From: Rhizobium rosettiformans W3
Lineage (GTDB): Bacteria; Pseudomonadota; Alphaproteobacteria; Rhizobiales; Rhizobiaceae
Direction of reading: 5' to 3'
Length of the DNA stretch: 64,000 nt
Assembly (NCBI RefSeq): GCF_004912135.1
Contig: NZ_STGU01000007.1
Coordinates: 1 to 64,000 of the forward strand
Shown here: positions 36,781 through 46,365 of the stretch, piece by piece
Layout of the letters: each line of letters opens with the position of its first letter
How positions within the stretch are numbered: the first letter of the stretch is position 1
Position numbers and translations under genes: made by a program
The notes under the pieces: model-generated
Database searches by the model: none
Told to the model about the DNA's origin: nothing
What the model saw: the letters and a program-made list of their open reading frames with translations, nothing else

Positions 36781-37353
36781 TTAGTCGTGTTGCTTTGTTG
36801 CGGTTGGCCGAATATCGCCTGTCGAGCGGAAGAGAACATGTCTCTTCAGGTGCGGATGCGTGTCGGGGACATTCGGATGATCGAAGTCTTGTCCTTGCAG
36901 ATACTGCATCTCAAGGCGGCGCATGACAGCGGTGGACCGGATGTTGTCATGGACGGCAAAGGCGTAGATGTCGCGCAAGCCCAAGTCATCATGGCCGTAT
37001 AGGAGCAGGCGTTTGCCAGCTTCGGTGACATATCCATTGCCCCAGTAGCGAGTGGCCAGGCGCCAGCCGATTTCCACTGCGCCTTCCGGAAGAATGCCCG
37101 GCAGGTCAACCTTCGACAGGCCGCAGAAGCCGTAGGCCTCGTCGGTGTCGCGATCCGCCAGAGCGTAGAAGCCCAAGCCCGTCTCCGTGATTGCGTCGCG
37201 GTTGCGCGCAAAGAGCAGATCGCATTCGGCATGGCTGCGGCGCAGCGGGAAGAAGGTCATCACCTTCTCATCGCGGTTGATCTCATAGAACAGATCGCGG
37301 TCGCCTTCCTGCCAGTTGCGAAGGACAAGCCGCTCGGTTTCGACAATGATCAT
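36781..37353 (-). CDS. GNAT family acetyltransferase (RimJ/RimL-like)
   Basis: 190 residues. N-terminal TERLVLRNWQEGDRDLFYEI is typical of RimJ/RimL-type GNAT proteins. The acetyl-CoA region is EIGWRLATRYWGNGYVTEAG, followed by IYAFAVHDNIRSTAVMRRL. Acetylates an unknown small molecule or protein N-terminus. It lies downstream of serB on the same strand with a five-base gap, so the two are probably one transcript. Confidence 0.9.
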   Translation of the reverse strand: MIIVETERLVLRNWQEGDRDLFYEINRDEKVMTFFPLRRSHAECDLLFARNRDAITETGLGFYALADRDTDEAYGFCGLSKVDLPGILPEGAVEIGWRLATRYWGNGYVTEAGKRLLLYGHDDLGLRDIYAFAVHDNIRSTAVMRRLEMQYLQGQDFDHPNVPDTHPHLKRHVLFRSTGDIRPTATKQHD

Positions 37354-37358
37354 TGGTC

Positions 37359-38249
37359 TCAGCCGGTGACGAAATCGGTCTTTCGGTAACCCTGGAGATA
37401 GAGCAGGGCAGTCAGGTCTCCATGATCGATGCGGATCTTGGCTTCTGCTGCTACAGCCGGTTTTGCATGCAGGGCAACGCCGGAGCCGGCGATGCTCAGC
37501 ATGCCGAGATCGTTGGCACCGTCCCCGACGGCGATCACATCATCAGGCGAAATGCCGAGCTTGCCGGCGATGTCGAGCAGAGAATCCACCTTGGCCTGCT
37601 TGCCGAGGATGGGTTCGGCCACTTCCCCGGTCAGGATGCCATTCTCTTCGATCAGGATATTGGCGCGGTTTTCATCGAAGCCGAGCCGGCTTGCGATCGG
37701 GGCCGTGAAGACGGTGAAGCCGCCGGAGACGAGGGCCGCATAGCCGCCTCTGGCCTTCATCGTCGCGATCAGTTCGCGGCCGCCCGGGGTGAGCGTGATG
37801 CGCTTCTCGATCACCTCGTCGACCACGGTGATCGGCAGGCCCTTCAGCAAGGCGACGCGCTCGCGAAGCGCCGGTTCAAAGGCGATCTCGCCGTTCATGG
37901 CGCGTGCCGTGATCTGAGAAACCTTGTCTTTCAGCCCGACTTCGGCGGCCAGTTCATCGATGCATTCCTGGCCGATCATCGTCGAATCCATGTCGGCGAT
38001 CAGGAAGGACTTGCGTCGCGTCTCTGCATTCTGCACGGCGACATCAACCGGATGGCCGGCGATGGCTTCGCGCAACAGGCGCTCTGCCTCGACCGGATCG
38101 GCATGGTCGAGGAGCGGGATGTCACAGGCAATGCCGTCGGCGAGCCAGTACAGACGTGAGGATGCCACTGCGTCTGCAGCCTTCTCGGCGAGCGCCGGGG
38201 TCAGAACAGGGTTTGACGGATTGGCGACAAGCGTGGCAACCAAGGCCAT
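37359..38249 (-). CDS. serB: Phosphoserine phosphatase SerB
   Basis: 296 residues from the ATG at 38249. HAD-superfamily phosphatase completing serine biosynthesis. The nucleophile motif is ADMDSTMIG with D86 and D88; LVSGGFTVF gives motif II Ser, and VIAVGDGANDLGML the motif IV Asp pair. The N-terminal 75 residues form the extra ACT-like region. It is head-to-head with miaA, whose start lies two bases away, so each promoter must lie inside the other gene. Confidence 0.95.
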   Translation of the reverse strand: MALVATLVANPSNPVLTPALAEKAADAVASSRLYWLADGIACDIPLLDHADPVEAERLLREAIAGHPVDVAVQNAETRRKSFLIADMDSTMIGQECIDELAAEVGLKDKVSQITARAMNGEIAFEPALRERVALLKGLPITVVDEVIEKRITLTPGGRELIATMKARGGYAALVSGGFTVFTAPIASRLGFDENRANILIEENGILTGEVAEPILGKQAKVDSLLDIAGKLGISPDDVIAVGDGANDLGMLSIAGSGVALHAKPAVAAEAKIRIDHGDLTALLYLQGYRKTDFVTG

Positions 38250-38250
38250 G

Positions 38251-39162
38251 ATGGAAGATCCTAGCATGAACAACGACGCGATCCTGATAACCGGGCCGAC
38301 GGCCAGCGGCAAGTCCGCGCTCGCTCTCGCTTTCGCCAAGCGCCACGCAGGCGTGGTGATCAATGCCGATAGCATGCAGGTCTACGACACGTTGCGGGTG
38401 CTCACGGCGCGCCCGAGTGTCGAAGAGATGGAGGGCGTTCCCCATGAGCTCTACGGCCATGTCCCCGCCGGTCAGAGCTATTCGACAGGTGACTGGCTGC
38501 GAGAGGTCGAGATGCTGCTCGTTCGCTTGCGCAGCGAGGGGCGCTTGCCGGTCGTCGTCGGCGGGACGGGACTATACTTCAAGGCCTTGACGGGTGGATT
38601 GTCGGACATGCCTGCCGTGCCGGATGCCTTGCGCGCCGAGCTGCGTCATCGGCTGGAGACAGAGGGAGCGCTCGCGCTGCATGAGGAGCTTGCGCAAGTC
38701 GACGCGCTCATGGCCGGGCGGCTCAATCCAGGCGATGGGCAACGCATCGTTCGGGCGCTGGAGGTCTTTCGCGCGACAGGGCGATCGATCGGCGATTTTC
38801 AGAAGCAGTCCGGGCCGGTTCTCGTCGATCCGGATCGTGCGTTGAAGCTTGTTGTCTTGCCGGATCGCAAGGTGCTTCATGAGCGGATCAACCGTCGGTT
38901 CGAAGCGATGATGGACGAAGGCGCGATCGAGGAGGTGGAGGCCATCCTGGCGCTTCGGCTGCCGCCGGAGATGCCGGCCATGAAGGCGATCGGTGTTTCG
39001 CAAATTACCGAAATGCTTGCCGGTCGCATCAGTGGGGAAGATGCGATCGAGCGCGCGTCAGCGGCAACGCGGCAATATGCCAAGCGGCAGATGACCTGGT
39101 TCCGCAATCAGATGGATGACCGCTGGCAGCGGGTCGATCCGGCGACATTCCGGATCGAGTAA
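38251..39162 (+). CDS. miaA: tRNA dimethylallyltransferase MiaA
   Basis: About 303 residues from the ATG at 38251 (38266 is the alternative). Transfers the dimethylallyl group to A37 of tRNAs reading UNN codons. P-loop ILITGPTASGKSALAL, then NADSMQVYDTLRVLTARPS and VGGTGLYFKAL are family hallmarks, as is AIGVSQITEMLAG with the C-terminal RQYAKRQMTWFRNQ. Divergent from serB, convergent with the HerA-type gene. Confidence 0.95.
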   Translation: MEDPSMNNDAILITGPTASGKSALALAFAKRHAGVVINADSMQVYDTLRVLTARPSVEEMEGVPHELYGHVPAGQSYSTGDWLREVEMLLVRLRSEGRLPVVVGGTGLYFKALTGGLSDMPAVPDALRAELRHRLETEGALALHEELAQVDALMAGRLNPGDGQRIVRALEVFRATGRSIGDFQKQSGPVLVDPDRALKLVVLPDRKVLHERINRRFEAMMDEGAIEEVEAILALRLPPEMPAMKAIGVSQITEMLAGRISGEDAIERASAATRQYAKRQMTWFRNQMDDRWQRVDPATFRIE

Positions 39163-39168
39163 TCGGCT

Positions 39169-41292
39169 TTAGTCCCGCTTGTAGAGGCTCGAAAGCGGCT
39201 TCTTCAGGATGCTTTCGCGTAGTGATGAGCCGCCTTCGCGGCGGAGCGGTTGAGAGCCGAAGGCCGGCGGCGGCGGCTCTGCGGCATAGGCCGGAGCCGG
39301 AGTCTCGGGGCGGGGACGCAGGACTTCGTCCGCACCGGCGCGCGGCAGCATGTCCGGTCGGTAGGGCTCGATGGCCGGCGTCTCGGATGCCGCAAGCGTC
39401 TGGCGTTGGATCGGCGGCTCGTAGCTCGGGCGAGGGGCCTGTTGGAACGACGGCATGGGCTGTGGCGGAGGAGCCGCCGGGCGGCTCATGAAAGCCGCGC
39501 GGGGATCATCGTATTGATCCTCGTCGTCGAACTCCTCGTCGTCATAGATGCCATCCGGTGCGTTCGGCACGTGGCCGCCGCCGAAACTGCTGTCGAAGGC
39601 CTGCTGGAAGGCCGAGATATCCGGCCCGGCGATGGCCCGCATACGGCTGACGATCGTGCGCAGGTCGACGGTATCGGGTGTGTCCTCGGTGTATTTGGCG
39701 TTCACGCCATTGGCCTTCGGCAGCTGGCGTTCCTCGACGCGGCTGAAGCGCATGCGCATCGGCACGGCGATGGCCTCGCCAAAGGCGATCGCCTCACCAT
39801 TGCCGATCGAGGAGATGAAGCTGGTCGTCGAGATCGAGCTGTCGGGGATCGCCGAGCGGATGATCTCCTGGTCGCGGTCATTGGCAAGGCGCATGGCAAA
39901 GAGCGTCGAGCACTGCGAGAGGATGGTCTGGTCGAGCTCGCCAGGTCGCTGGGTGATGACGCCGAGCGACACGCCGTATTTACGGCCTTCCTTGGCGATG
40001 CGCGCAATGGCCTGACGGGTCGGGAAGAAACCGAGCGTCGGATCGGCGGGCACGTAGCGGTGCGCCTCTTCGCAGACGACAAGCATATGGATCGCGCCAT
40101 TCGACCAGAGCGCCAGTTCGAATGCCATGCGGCAGAGAACAGAGGCGACGGAATTGACGACTTCCGAGGGAATGCCGGCCAGCTGGAACGTGGAGATCGG
40201 GCGGTCGTCTCCCGGAATGCGGAAGATATGCGCGATCGTCTCCATGATCGTGTCGCTGATCGTGTTGTTGGAGAACATGAAGTGGTAGCGCGGGTCGTTG
40301 ACCGCGGACATGATGCGCATCTTCAGTGACCGCAGGAACGGCTTTTCGCCGCGGCCTTCGAGACGGCCGATGCGTTCGTCGATGAGCGCAAGCAGGTCGG
40401 CGATGCGGTAGGGCACCGGAGTGTCGGCGGTCATCGAGCTCTTGTCGGCCATGCGGCGCATCAGGGCGCTCTCATTACCGCGGAAGGCGCGTTTTGCTTC
40501 CGGCATGAGGTCGCGCAGGATGTCGAGCTCCTCCGGCACGGGAGGACGCCCACGGAAGAGAACCTCCGCGAACTCGTCGAGGCGCATCAGCCAGAAGGGC
40601 AGGTCAAGCGTATCCGTGTCGATGACGACGGCCAGTTCGGGGAAGGCGGCCGCGAATTCGTTATGCGGGTCGAGGATCAGGATGCGCAGCTTCGGATCGC
40701 TCTCGATCGCCTTGCGCAGGAGCAGCGAGACGGCGGTCGACTTGCCGACGCCGGTCGAGCCGACGACGGCGAAGTGCTTCGACAGCATCGAAGGAATGTG
40801 GATCGTGGCGTCGATCGACTCGTCCTGGGTGAGCTTGCCGATGACGGCGGTGTCTCCGAGCAGCGTGTCGTAGATGCGCAGCAGGTCTGCGGCGCGGATG
40901 CGGTGGGCGATCGCGCCGAGATAAGGATAGCGTGAGATGCCGGTGGAGAAGACTTCCTTGCCGTCCTGCTGGACATAGACCTCGCCGAGAAGCTCGACCT
41001 CGATCAGGAACTGGTTGTCGGCGCCTTCGCCCCAGTCCTTGCCTTCCGTCTGCATGGAATAGGCGAGTGCCACGACCCGGTTCTTGCCGACGCTGATCGA
41101 GATCAGCCGGCCGACGGACCAGAGTTCGGTGAGGTCGGTTCCGCCGTCGGCCGCAACGGCAGAAATAGTCGCGCGCGAGCCGTTGCAGGCGACGACGCGC
41201 CCCAGCATCCGGTTCCCAGGCCGCATGCCATCGCGGCGGTCTTGTTCTCCGGCATCGCCGGACTTGTGAAGATCATCGTTCAACAAGTGCAC
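39169..41292 (-). CDS. HerA-type ATPase (DUF87)
   Basis: About 707 residues. A beta-rich HAS-barrel-like N-terminus (NRMLGRVVACNGSRATIS) is followed by a RecA-type ATPase with Walker A VVGSTGVGKSTAVSLL, ILILDPHNEF, Walker B MLVVCEEAHRYVP and the arginine region GVSLGVITQRPGELDQT. The C-terminal 180 residues are Pro/Ala-rich and probably disordered. HerA-like ATPases are hexameric DNA translocases. The GTG at 41292 is used; TTG codons at 41286/41283 after GGGAGAG are alternatives. Confidence 0.85.
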   Translation of the reverse strand: MHLLNDDLHKSGDAGEQDRRDGMRPGNRMLGRVVACNGSRATISAVAADGGTDLTELWSVGRLISISVGKNRVVALAYSMQTEGKDWGEGADNQFLIEVELLGEVYVQQDGKEVFSTGISRYPYLGAIAHRIRAADLLRIYDTLLGDTAVIGKLTQDESIDATIHIPSMLSKHFAVVGSTGVGKSTAVSLLLRKAIESDPKLRILILDPHNEFAAAFPELAVVIDTDTLDLPFWLMRLDEFAEVLFRGRPPVPEELDILRDLMPEAKRAFRGNESALMRRMADKSSMTADTPVPYRIADLLALIDERIGRLEGRGEKPFLRSLKMRIMSAVNDPRYHFMFSNNTISDTIMETIAHIFRIPGDDRPISTFQLAGIPSEVVNSVASVLCRMAFELALWSNGAIHMLVVCEEAHRYVPADPTLGFFPTRQAIARIAKEGRKYGVSLGVITQRPGELDQTILSQCSTLFAMRLANDRDQEIIRSAIPDSSISTTSFISSIGNGEAIAFGEAIAVPMRMRFSRVEERQLPKANGVNAKYTEDTPDTVDLRTIVSRMRAIAGPDISAFQQAFDSSFGGGHVPNAPDGIYDDEEFDDEDQYDDPRAAFMSRPAAPPPQPMPSFQQAPRPSYEPPIQRQTLAASETPAIEPYRPDMLPRAGADEVLRPRPETPAPAYAAEPPPPAFGSQPLRREGGSSLRESILKKPLSSLYKRD

Positions 41293-41423
41293 TCTCCCTG
41301 CTGGCGCAAGCTTAGGCGGCAGCGCTTAAAATTTCGTGTAATTCATTAGGCCGATGGCGAGATGTGATCGAACTCGGCGCAACAAACTTTCGTGCTGCAA
41401 GGCAAAAATTTGCAAATGATGCG

Positions 41424-41452
41424 TTGACGCTCGGGGGCTTTCTGGCTAACAC
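41424..41452 (+). promoter_or_regulatory. Putative ilvB-ilvH promoter
   Basis: TTGACG (41424-41429) and TAACAC (41447-41452) are 17 bases apart. Transcription would start at about 41459-41461, right at the ATG of the leader peptide. Confidence 0.6.
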
Positions 41453-41460
41453 TTCGGCCC

Positions 41461-41517
41461 ATGAAAAACTCGGTTGCACTTATCGTGGTGGGAAGGCGCA
41501 TGGGCAGGATGGTGTAA
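41461..41517 (+). CDS. ilv operon leader peptide
   Basis: An 18-residue frame, MKNSVALIVVGRRMGRMV, carries Val, Leu and Ile codons in a cluster (Val-Ala-Leu-Ile-Val-Val), the three amino acids made by the ilv pathway. It is followed by competing hairpins and an intrinsic terminator before ilvB. No ribosome site precedes the ATG, and the predicted transcription start coincides with it, so the peptide is probably translated from a leaderless transcript, as known for trpL of Sinorhizobium meliloti. Ribosome stalling at the branched-chain codons would regulate read-through. Confidence 0.75.
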   Translation: MKNSVALIVVGRRMGRMV

Positions 41518-41543
41518 CCATCCGGCGATAGCCACCCATGCGC
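41496..41543 (+). promoter_or_regulatory. Attenuator hairpins upstream of ilvB
   Basis: GCGCATGGG (41496-41504) pairs with CCCATGCGC (41535-41543), enclosing GGATGGT (41507-41513) paired with ACCATCC (41517-41523). The structure overlaps the end of the leader peptide, so a ribosome on the leader would open it, as expected in attenuation. Confidence 0.65.
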
Positions 41544-41551
41544 TAGATGAC

Positions 41552-41575
41552 AGGCTCCTCAAGGGGCCTTTTTTT
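41552..41575 (+). terminator. Attenuator terminator of the ilv operon
   Basis: AGGCTCC, a TCAA loop and GGGGCCT followed by a seven-T run; lies 56 bases before the ilvB start and forms the off state of the attenuator. Confidence 0.85.
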
Positions 41576-41630
41576 ATGCCCTGAACCGGGTTATCAGCCC
41601 CAAAACCAAGAAGGCAGATGGAAACACAGC

Positions 41631-43409
41631 ATGACGGGTAAAGACAATCAGATGACTGGCGCCGAGATCGTCCTGCGCGCGCTCAAGGATAACGGTGTCG
41701 AACACATCTTCGGCTATCCCGGTGGGGCCGTGCTTCCGATCTATGACGAGATCTTCCAGCAGGACGACATCCAGCACATCCTCGTGCGCCATGAACAGGG
41801 TGCGGGCCACGCTGCCGAAGGTTATGCCCGCTCGACGGGCAAGGTCGGTGTCATGCTGGTTACGTCAGGTCCCGGTGCCACCAATGCGGTGACGCCGCTT
41901 CAGGATGCGCTGATGGACAGCGTGCCGCTCGTCTGCATTTCCGGCCAGGTTCCGACCTCGCTGATCGGGTCGGACGCCTTCCAGGAATGCGACACCGTCG
42001 GCATCACGCGCCCCTGCACCAAGCACAACTGGCTGGTCAAGGACGTCAACCAACTGGCCTCGATCATCCATGAAGCCTTCCGCATTGCCCAGACGGGCCG
42101 TCCGGGCCCTGTCCTCGTCGATATCCCGAAGGACATTCAGTTCGCCACCGGCACCTATACGCCGCCGGATGCGCATAAGGCGCTGAAGAGCTACCAGCCG
42201 AAGGTCACGGGTGACGCCCGCGCGATCCAGGCCGCCGTCGAGCTGATGGCGTCTGCTCGCCGCCCGATCATCTATTCCGGCGGTGGCGTCATCAACTCCG
42301 GTCCGGAAGCCACCAAGCTCTTGCGCGAATTGGTTGGTCTCACCGACTTCCCGATCACCTCGACGCTGATGGGCCTCGGCTGCTATCCAGCCTCGGGCAA
42401 GAACTGGCTCGGCATGCTCGGCATGCATGGTTCTTACGAAGCCAATATGGCGATGCATGACTGTGACGTCATGGTCTGCATCGGCGCGCGCTTCGACGAC
42501 CGCATCACCGGCCGTCTCAACGCGTTCTCGCCGAATTCCAAGAAGATCCACATCGACATCGATCCGTCGTCGATCAACAAGAATGTCCGTGTCGACGTGC
42601 CGATCACCGGCGATGTCGGCCGGGTTCTCGAAGACATGGTCCGTGCCTGGCGCGCCCTGCCGAAGAAGCCCGAGGCGTCGCAGACGGCTGAGTGGAATTC
42701 AACCATCGCCAAGTGGCGCGCCCGCAACTCCTTCGCCTATACGCCGTCGAAGGACGTGATCATGCCGCAATACGCCTTGCAGCGGCTCTATGAGCTCACC
42801 AAGGATCGCGACACCTACATCACGACCGAAGTCGGCCAGCACCAGATGTGGGCCGCTCAGTATTACGGCTTCGAGCAGCCGAACCGCTGGATGACCTCGG
42901 GTGGCCTCGGCACCATGGGTTACGGGTTGCCGGCAGCACTCGGTGTGCAGATCGCCCATCCGGAGAGCCTCGTCATCGACATCGCGGGCGATGCCTCGAT
43001 CCAGATGTGCATCCAGGAAATGTCGGCCGCCATCCAGTATGAAGCACCGATCAAGATCTTCATCCTGAACAACCAGTACATGGGCATGGTCCGCCAGTGG
43101 CAGCAGCTCCTGCACGGCAACCGTCTGTCGAACTCCTACACGGAAGCCATGCCTGACTTCGTCAAGCTGGCCGAAGCCTATGGCGCCGTCGGCATTCGTT
43201 GCGAAAAGCCCGATGATCTCGATGGTGCGATCCAGGAGATGATCGACGTGAAGAAGCCCGTGATCTTTGACTGCCGCGTGGCCAATCTCGCCAACTGCTT
43301 CCCGATGATTCCGTCGGGCAAGGCGCATAACGAGATGCTGCTGCCGGACGAGGCGACGGATGAAGCGGTCGCCAATGCCATCGATGCCAAGGGCCGTCAG
43401 CTCGTCTGA
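41631..43409 (+). CDS. ilvB: Acetolactate synthase large subunit
   Basis: 592 residues from the ATG at 41631. ThDP-dependent enzyme making acetolactate or acetohydroxybutyrate, the first common step to Val, Leu and Ile. Markers are [19 protein letters not shown] with the catalytic Glu context in [27 protein letters not shown], and the ThDP/Mg motif [12 protein letters not shown] ending [15 protein letters not shown]-domain region LMGLGCYPA is present. Controlled by the leader and attenuator upstream; ilvH follows after 17 bases. Confidence 0.97.
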   Translation: MTGKDNQMTGAEIVLRALKDNGVEHIFGYPGGAVLPIYDEIFQQDDIQHILVRHEQGAGHAAEGYARSTGKVGVMLVTSGPGATNAVTPLQDALMDSVPLVCISGQVPTSLIGSDAFQECDTVGITRPCTKHNWLVKDVNQLASIIHEAFRIAQTGRPGPVLVDIPKDIQFATGTYTPPDAHKALKSYQPKVTGDARAIQAAVELMASARRPIIYSGGGVINSGPEATKLLRELVGLTDFPITSTLMGLGCYPASGKNWLGMLGMHGSYEANMAMHDCDVMVCIGARFDDRITGRLNAFSPNSKKIHIDIDPSSINKNVRVDVPITGDVGRVLEDMVRAWRALPKKPEASQTAEWNSTIAKWRARNSFAYTPSKDVIMPQYALQRLYELTKDRDTYITTEVGQHQMWAAQYYGFEQPNRWMTSGGLGTMGYGLPAALGVQIAHPESLVIDIAGDASIQMCIQEMSAAIQYEAPIKIFILNNQYMGMVRQWQQLLHGNRLSNSYTEAMPDFVKLAEAYGAVGIRCEKPDDLDGAIQEMIDVKKPVIFDCRVANLANCFPMIPSGKAHNEMLLPDEATDEAVANAIDAKGRQLV

Positions 43410-43426
43410 CCGGGAGGAACAAGACC

Positions 43427-43999
43427 ATGAACGCACATCTTCAGCCGACCGGCTCGGCCTATTTCATCGCCAAAGAAACCGCCACGATCGAAAGCCACAC
43501 GCTTTCGGTTCTCGTCGACAACGAGCCGGGCGTTCTTGCCCGCGTCATCGGCCTGTTTTCCGGTCGCGGCTACAACATCGAAAGCCTCACGGTTTCCGAG
43601 ACCGAGCACGAGGCGCATCTGTCCCGCATCACCATCGTGACCCGTGGGACGCCGACCGTTCTCGAACAGATCAAGGCGCAGCTCGAGCGCATCGTGCCGG
43701 TGCATCGCGTGCTGGATCTGACCGTTCGGGCCCGCGAACTGGGACAGGAGCGCCCGATCGAGCGGGAGGTGGCGTTGGTGAAGGTGGTTTCGACCGGCGA
43801 GATGCGCGCCGAGACCTTGCGTCTCGCCGATGCTTTCCACGCCAAGGTTGTCGATGCGACCGTCGACCATTTCATTTTCGAGATCACCGGCAAGTCCTCA
43901 AAGATCGACCAGTTCGTCTCGATCATGAAGCCGCTCGGCCTCAACGAGATCTGCCGCACCGGCATCGCCGCGATGAACCGCGGCCCGCAGGGCATGTAA
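43427..43999 (+). CDS. ilvH: Acetolactate synthase small (regulatory) subunit
   Basis: 190 residues. N-terminal ACT domain (SHTLSVLVDNEPGVLARVIG, then GRGYNIESLTV) senses valine; the C-terminal half (ALVKVVS, FEITGKSSKIDQFV, LGLNEICRTG) completes the regulatory subunit. It activates IlvB and confers feedback inhibition. An intrinsic terminator follows, closing the operon. Confidence 0.96.
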   Translation: MNAHLQPTGSAYFIAKETATIESHTLSVLVDNEPGVLARVIGLFSGRGYNIESLTVSETEHEAHLSRITIVTRGTPTVLEQIKAQLERIVPVHRVLDLTVRARELGQERPIEREVALVKVVSTGEMRAETLRLADAFHAKVVDATVDHFIFEITGKSSKIDQFVSIMKPLGLNEICRTGIAAMNRGPQGM

Positions 44000-44025
44000 G
44001 GAATTCGGGAATACCCGAAATGCAG

Positions 44026-44054
44026 AAGGGCGGCCCGTTGGTCGCCCTTTTTTT
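44026..44054 (+). terminator. Terminator of the ilvB-ilvH operon
   Basis: AAGGGCG and CGCCCTT form a 7-bp stem with a 10-base loop, running into a T-tract to 44054. It sits 27 bases after the ilvH stop, between convergent genes. Confidence 0.85.
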
Positions 44055-44067
44055 GTTGTCCGCTGTT

Positions 44068-44595
44068 TCAGTTCATGCCGAGGAGGTCAAGGAGGCCCAT
44101 CTGCTGGGGTGCAGGGGGCAGGTCGACTTCCGCCTTTTTCGGCTTTTCCTTGACGGGTTTTTCGGCCTTCGATGCTTTTTGAGGTGTCTGGATGGATGCT
44201 TCGGTTTCTGCCGGATCCGTCTTCTTCTTCGGGGCCTTCTTTGTCTTGGCTGCCGGTTCTTCAGCGGCCATGGTCTCCATGGTTTGACCCTCGACTTCGG
44301 TCGTGGTCAGCATGGCGGTCAGCGCATGGCGCAGGGCTGCGGGTCTCAGGCTGTAGTGGATGTACTGGCCCTTCTTCTCGCCCTCGATCAGTTCGGCGTT
44401 TTCCAGGATCGAGAGATGCTGGGAAATCGAGGGCTTGGCCATGTCGAAGCGCGCAGCGATCTCGCCGGCGGTCAGAGTCGATTGCGACAGATGCACCAGC
44501 ATCATCCGTCGCGGATCGGAAGCGAGCGCGTGGAAGACGCGGGACGAGATCTTGTCCATTGCCGGATGAACTTCGGTCTTTCCGCGCTTTGCCAT
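44068..44595 (-). CDS. ArsR family transcriptional regulator with Lys-rich tail
   Basis: 175 residues. The first 95 form a winged helix of ArsR type (ALASDPRRMMLVHLSQS, TAGEIAARFDMAKPSISQHL, then EGEKKGQYIHYSLRP). No Cys metal site is seen, so it is probably not metal-sensing. The last 80 residues are a Lys/Ala/Pro-rich low-complexity tail, unusual for the family and likely disordered. Convergent with ilvH; target unknown. Confidence 0.85.
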   Translation of the reverse strand: MAKRGKTEVHPAMDKISSRVFHALASDPRRMMLVHLSQSTLTAGEIAARFDMAKPSISQHLSILENAELIEGEKKGQYIHYSLRPAALRHALTAMLTTTEVEGQTMETMAAEEPAAKTKKAPKKKTDPAETEASIQTPQKASKAEKPVKEKPKKAEVDLPPAPQQMGLLDLLGMN

Positions 44596-44760
44596 GTCAT
44601 GCCCCTCAGCCTGCGGTTTTCACACCGCAATTTTCCAGTTAGGCAATCTCCTAATTTCCTGAGAGGCTGCGGTAAAGTGCTGGAAATGCAGGGCCTGTGG
44701 ATAGATCGCGATTTTGCGGTGCATGGGCAGGATCGGGAGCCGCCCGGCCTTCTCTGGCCT

Positions 44761-45606
44761 CTACAGCATCGCCAGCGGCATTTTCCGCGACGGGGGCGGG
44801 AAGGCCGCGTCGAGGCGGGCCCAGTCCTCGTCGGAGATGTCGAGATCGACCGAGTCGCGGTTTTCCGGCAGACGGCGCAGGTTCGAGGTCTTCGGGATCG
44901 GGATCACCCCGTCACGCTCCAGCAGGAAGGCAAGGGCAACCTGTGCCGGGGTCGCCTGATAGGCCTGAGCGATGTGAATGAGTTCGGGATGGTGCAGGAT
45001 ACGGCCCTGCTCGATCGGGGAGTAGGCCATGATCGGGATGCCATGCTCCTGGCACCAGGGCAGGAGGTCGAATTCGATGCCGCGGCGGGAGAGATTGTAG
45101 AGGACCTGATTGACGGCGCAATTCTCGCCATCGGCCACAGAGAACAGCTCCTCCATGTCGTCAAGGTCGAAATTCGAGACGCCCCAGGCGCCAATCCTAC
45201 CGGCCGCTTTCAGTTCTTCCATCGCCGCGACCGTGTCTTCGAGTGGGTGCTCACCGCGCCAGTGCAGGAGATAGAGATCGAGATGGTCGGTCCCGAGCCG
45301 GTCGAGGCTGGCATGGCAGGCCTTGATCGTGCCATCGTAGCTCGCATTCCAGGGCAGGACCTTGGAGACGAGAAAGGCGTCTTCGCGTCGATCCTTCAGC
45401 GCTTCGCCGACTATGCGTTCGGCGCCGCCATCCCCATACATCTCAGCCGTGTCAATCACCGTCATGCCGAGATCGAGCGCCAGCCTGACGACATCGACTT
45501 CCGCCTTGGCCTCGGATCTCGTTTCCCCCATCATCCAGGTGCCGAAGCCGAGTGTCGGGATCTCCTGGCCGCCCGGCAGAGTGACAGTGGGGATGGCGTC
45601 ATGCAT
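44761..45606 (-). CDS. Aldo/keto reductase
   Basis: 281 residues from the ATG at 45606, which has a perfect AGGAGG upstream. TIM-barrel NADPH-dependent reductase. Markers: [33 protein letters not shown] with the Asp/Tyr catalytic pair, LYLLHWRG with the His, [12 protein letters not shown], and C-terminal [16 protein letters not shown] for the cofactor phosphate. Similar to bacterial 2,5-diketo-gluconate reductase-type enzymes; substrate not predictable. Confidence 0.93.
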   Translation of the reverse strand: MHDAIPTVTLPGGQEIPTLGFGTWMMGETRSEAKAEVDVVRLALDLGMTVIDTAEMYGDGGAERIVGEALKDRREDAFLVSKVLPWNASYDGTIKACHASLDRLGTDHLDLYLLHWRGEHPLEDTVAAMEELKAAGRIGAWGVSNFDLDDMEELFSVADGENCAVNQVLYNLSRRGIEFDLLPWCQEHGIPIMAYSPIEQGRILHHPELIHIAQAYQATPAQVALAFLLERDGVIPIPKTSNLRRLPENRDSVDLDISDEDWARLDAAFPPPSRKMPLAML

Positions 45607-45762
45607 GGTGATCCTCCTTAAGGCGGGATGCGCGAAGGATAGCGAGGCGGTCCCGCGAGGCAAGGACAAAGCGCTGTGGCCTTCGTGTCACCGTAACAAG
45701 AATGCGGATGGCATCGGTCCAAAGGACAGCTAGGCTGACATAAAAATTCGGGAGAAACATCC

Positions 45763-46356
45763 ATGTCGGCCGATACGCTTTTCGCGCTCGTCCTCTTTGC
45801 CTTTGCGACCTCGATCACGCCGGGGCCGAACAACATGATGCTCTTCGCATCGGGCGTGAATTTCGGCTTCCGGCGGACGGTGCCGCATATGCTCGGCATC
45901 GGTGCCGGCTTCCTCTCGCTCCTGATCGGCGTCGGCATGGGCCTTGGCGCCGTGCTGCATGCCTATCCGCCAGCCTTCATCGTGCTCAAGGTCGCGGGCG
46001 GACTCTATCTCCTATGGATCGCCTGGAAGATCGGTTCGTCTCGCTCGATGGGCGAGGGGGAGGCGAAGGCGCGACCGATGACGTTTCTGGGGGCTGCCGC
46101 CTTCCAATGGGTCAATCCGAAGGCCTGGGTCATGGCGGTGACGGCCATGGCGGTCTATCCTAACCCTGAGCAATATGCTTTGACGGTGGCGATCGTCGCG
46201 CTGGTCTTTGCGGCGGTGAACGTGCCGAGTGTCTCGACCTGGGCCGGGTTCGGCTCGGCGCTCAGGGAGTGGCTGGCGGTGCCGGTCCGGCTCAAATGGT
46301 TCAATATCACCATGGCTGTGCTGCTCGTGCTCAGCCTCTGGCCCATGCTGAAATAG
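45763..46356 (+). CDS. LysE family amino-acid exporter
   Basis: 197 residues with about six hydrophobic helices. N-terminal FATSITPGPNNMMLFASGVNF is the LysE/RhtB signature, followed by AAAFQWVNPKAWVMAV in the middle. Exports an amino acid or related compound across the inner membrane; substrate not predictable. Precedes the nitrile hydratase genes with a nine-base gap, so it may be cotranscribed with them. Confidence 0.92.
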   Translation: MSADTLFALVLFAFATSITPGPNNMMLFASGVNFGFRRTVPHMLGIGAGFLSLLIGVGMGLGAVLHAYPPAFIVLKVAGGLYLLWIAWKIGSSRSMGEGEAKARPMTFLGAAAFQWVNPKAWVMAVTAMAVYPNPEQYALTVAIVALVFAAVNVPSVSTWAGFGSALREWLAVPVRLKWFNITMAVLLVLSLWPMLK

Positions 46357-46365
46357 GAATGCGCG

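Noticed and set aside
39250-40329. A 359-codon plus-strand frame opposite the HerA-type ATPase
   Set aside because: Shadow of a gene with clear Walker motifs; repetitive Arg/Gly/Asp composition.
43360-45621. A 753-codon open frame spanning ilvH, the ArsR gene and the aldo/keto reductase gene
   Set aside because: It is out of frame or antisense to three well-supported genes and has the composition of a high-G+C shadow frame, with no domain.
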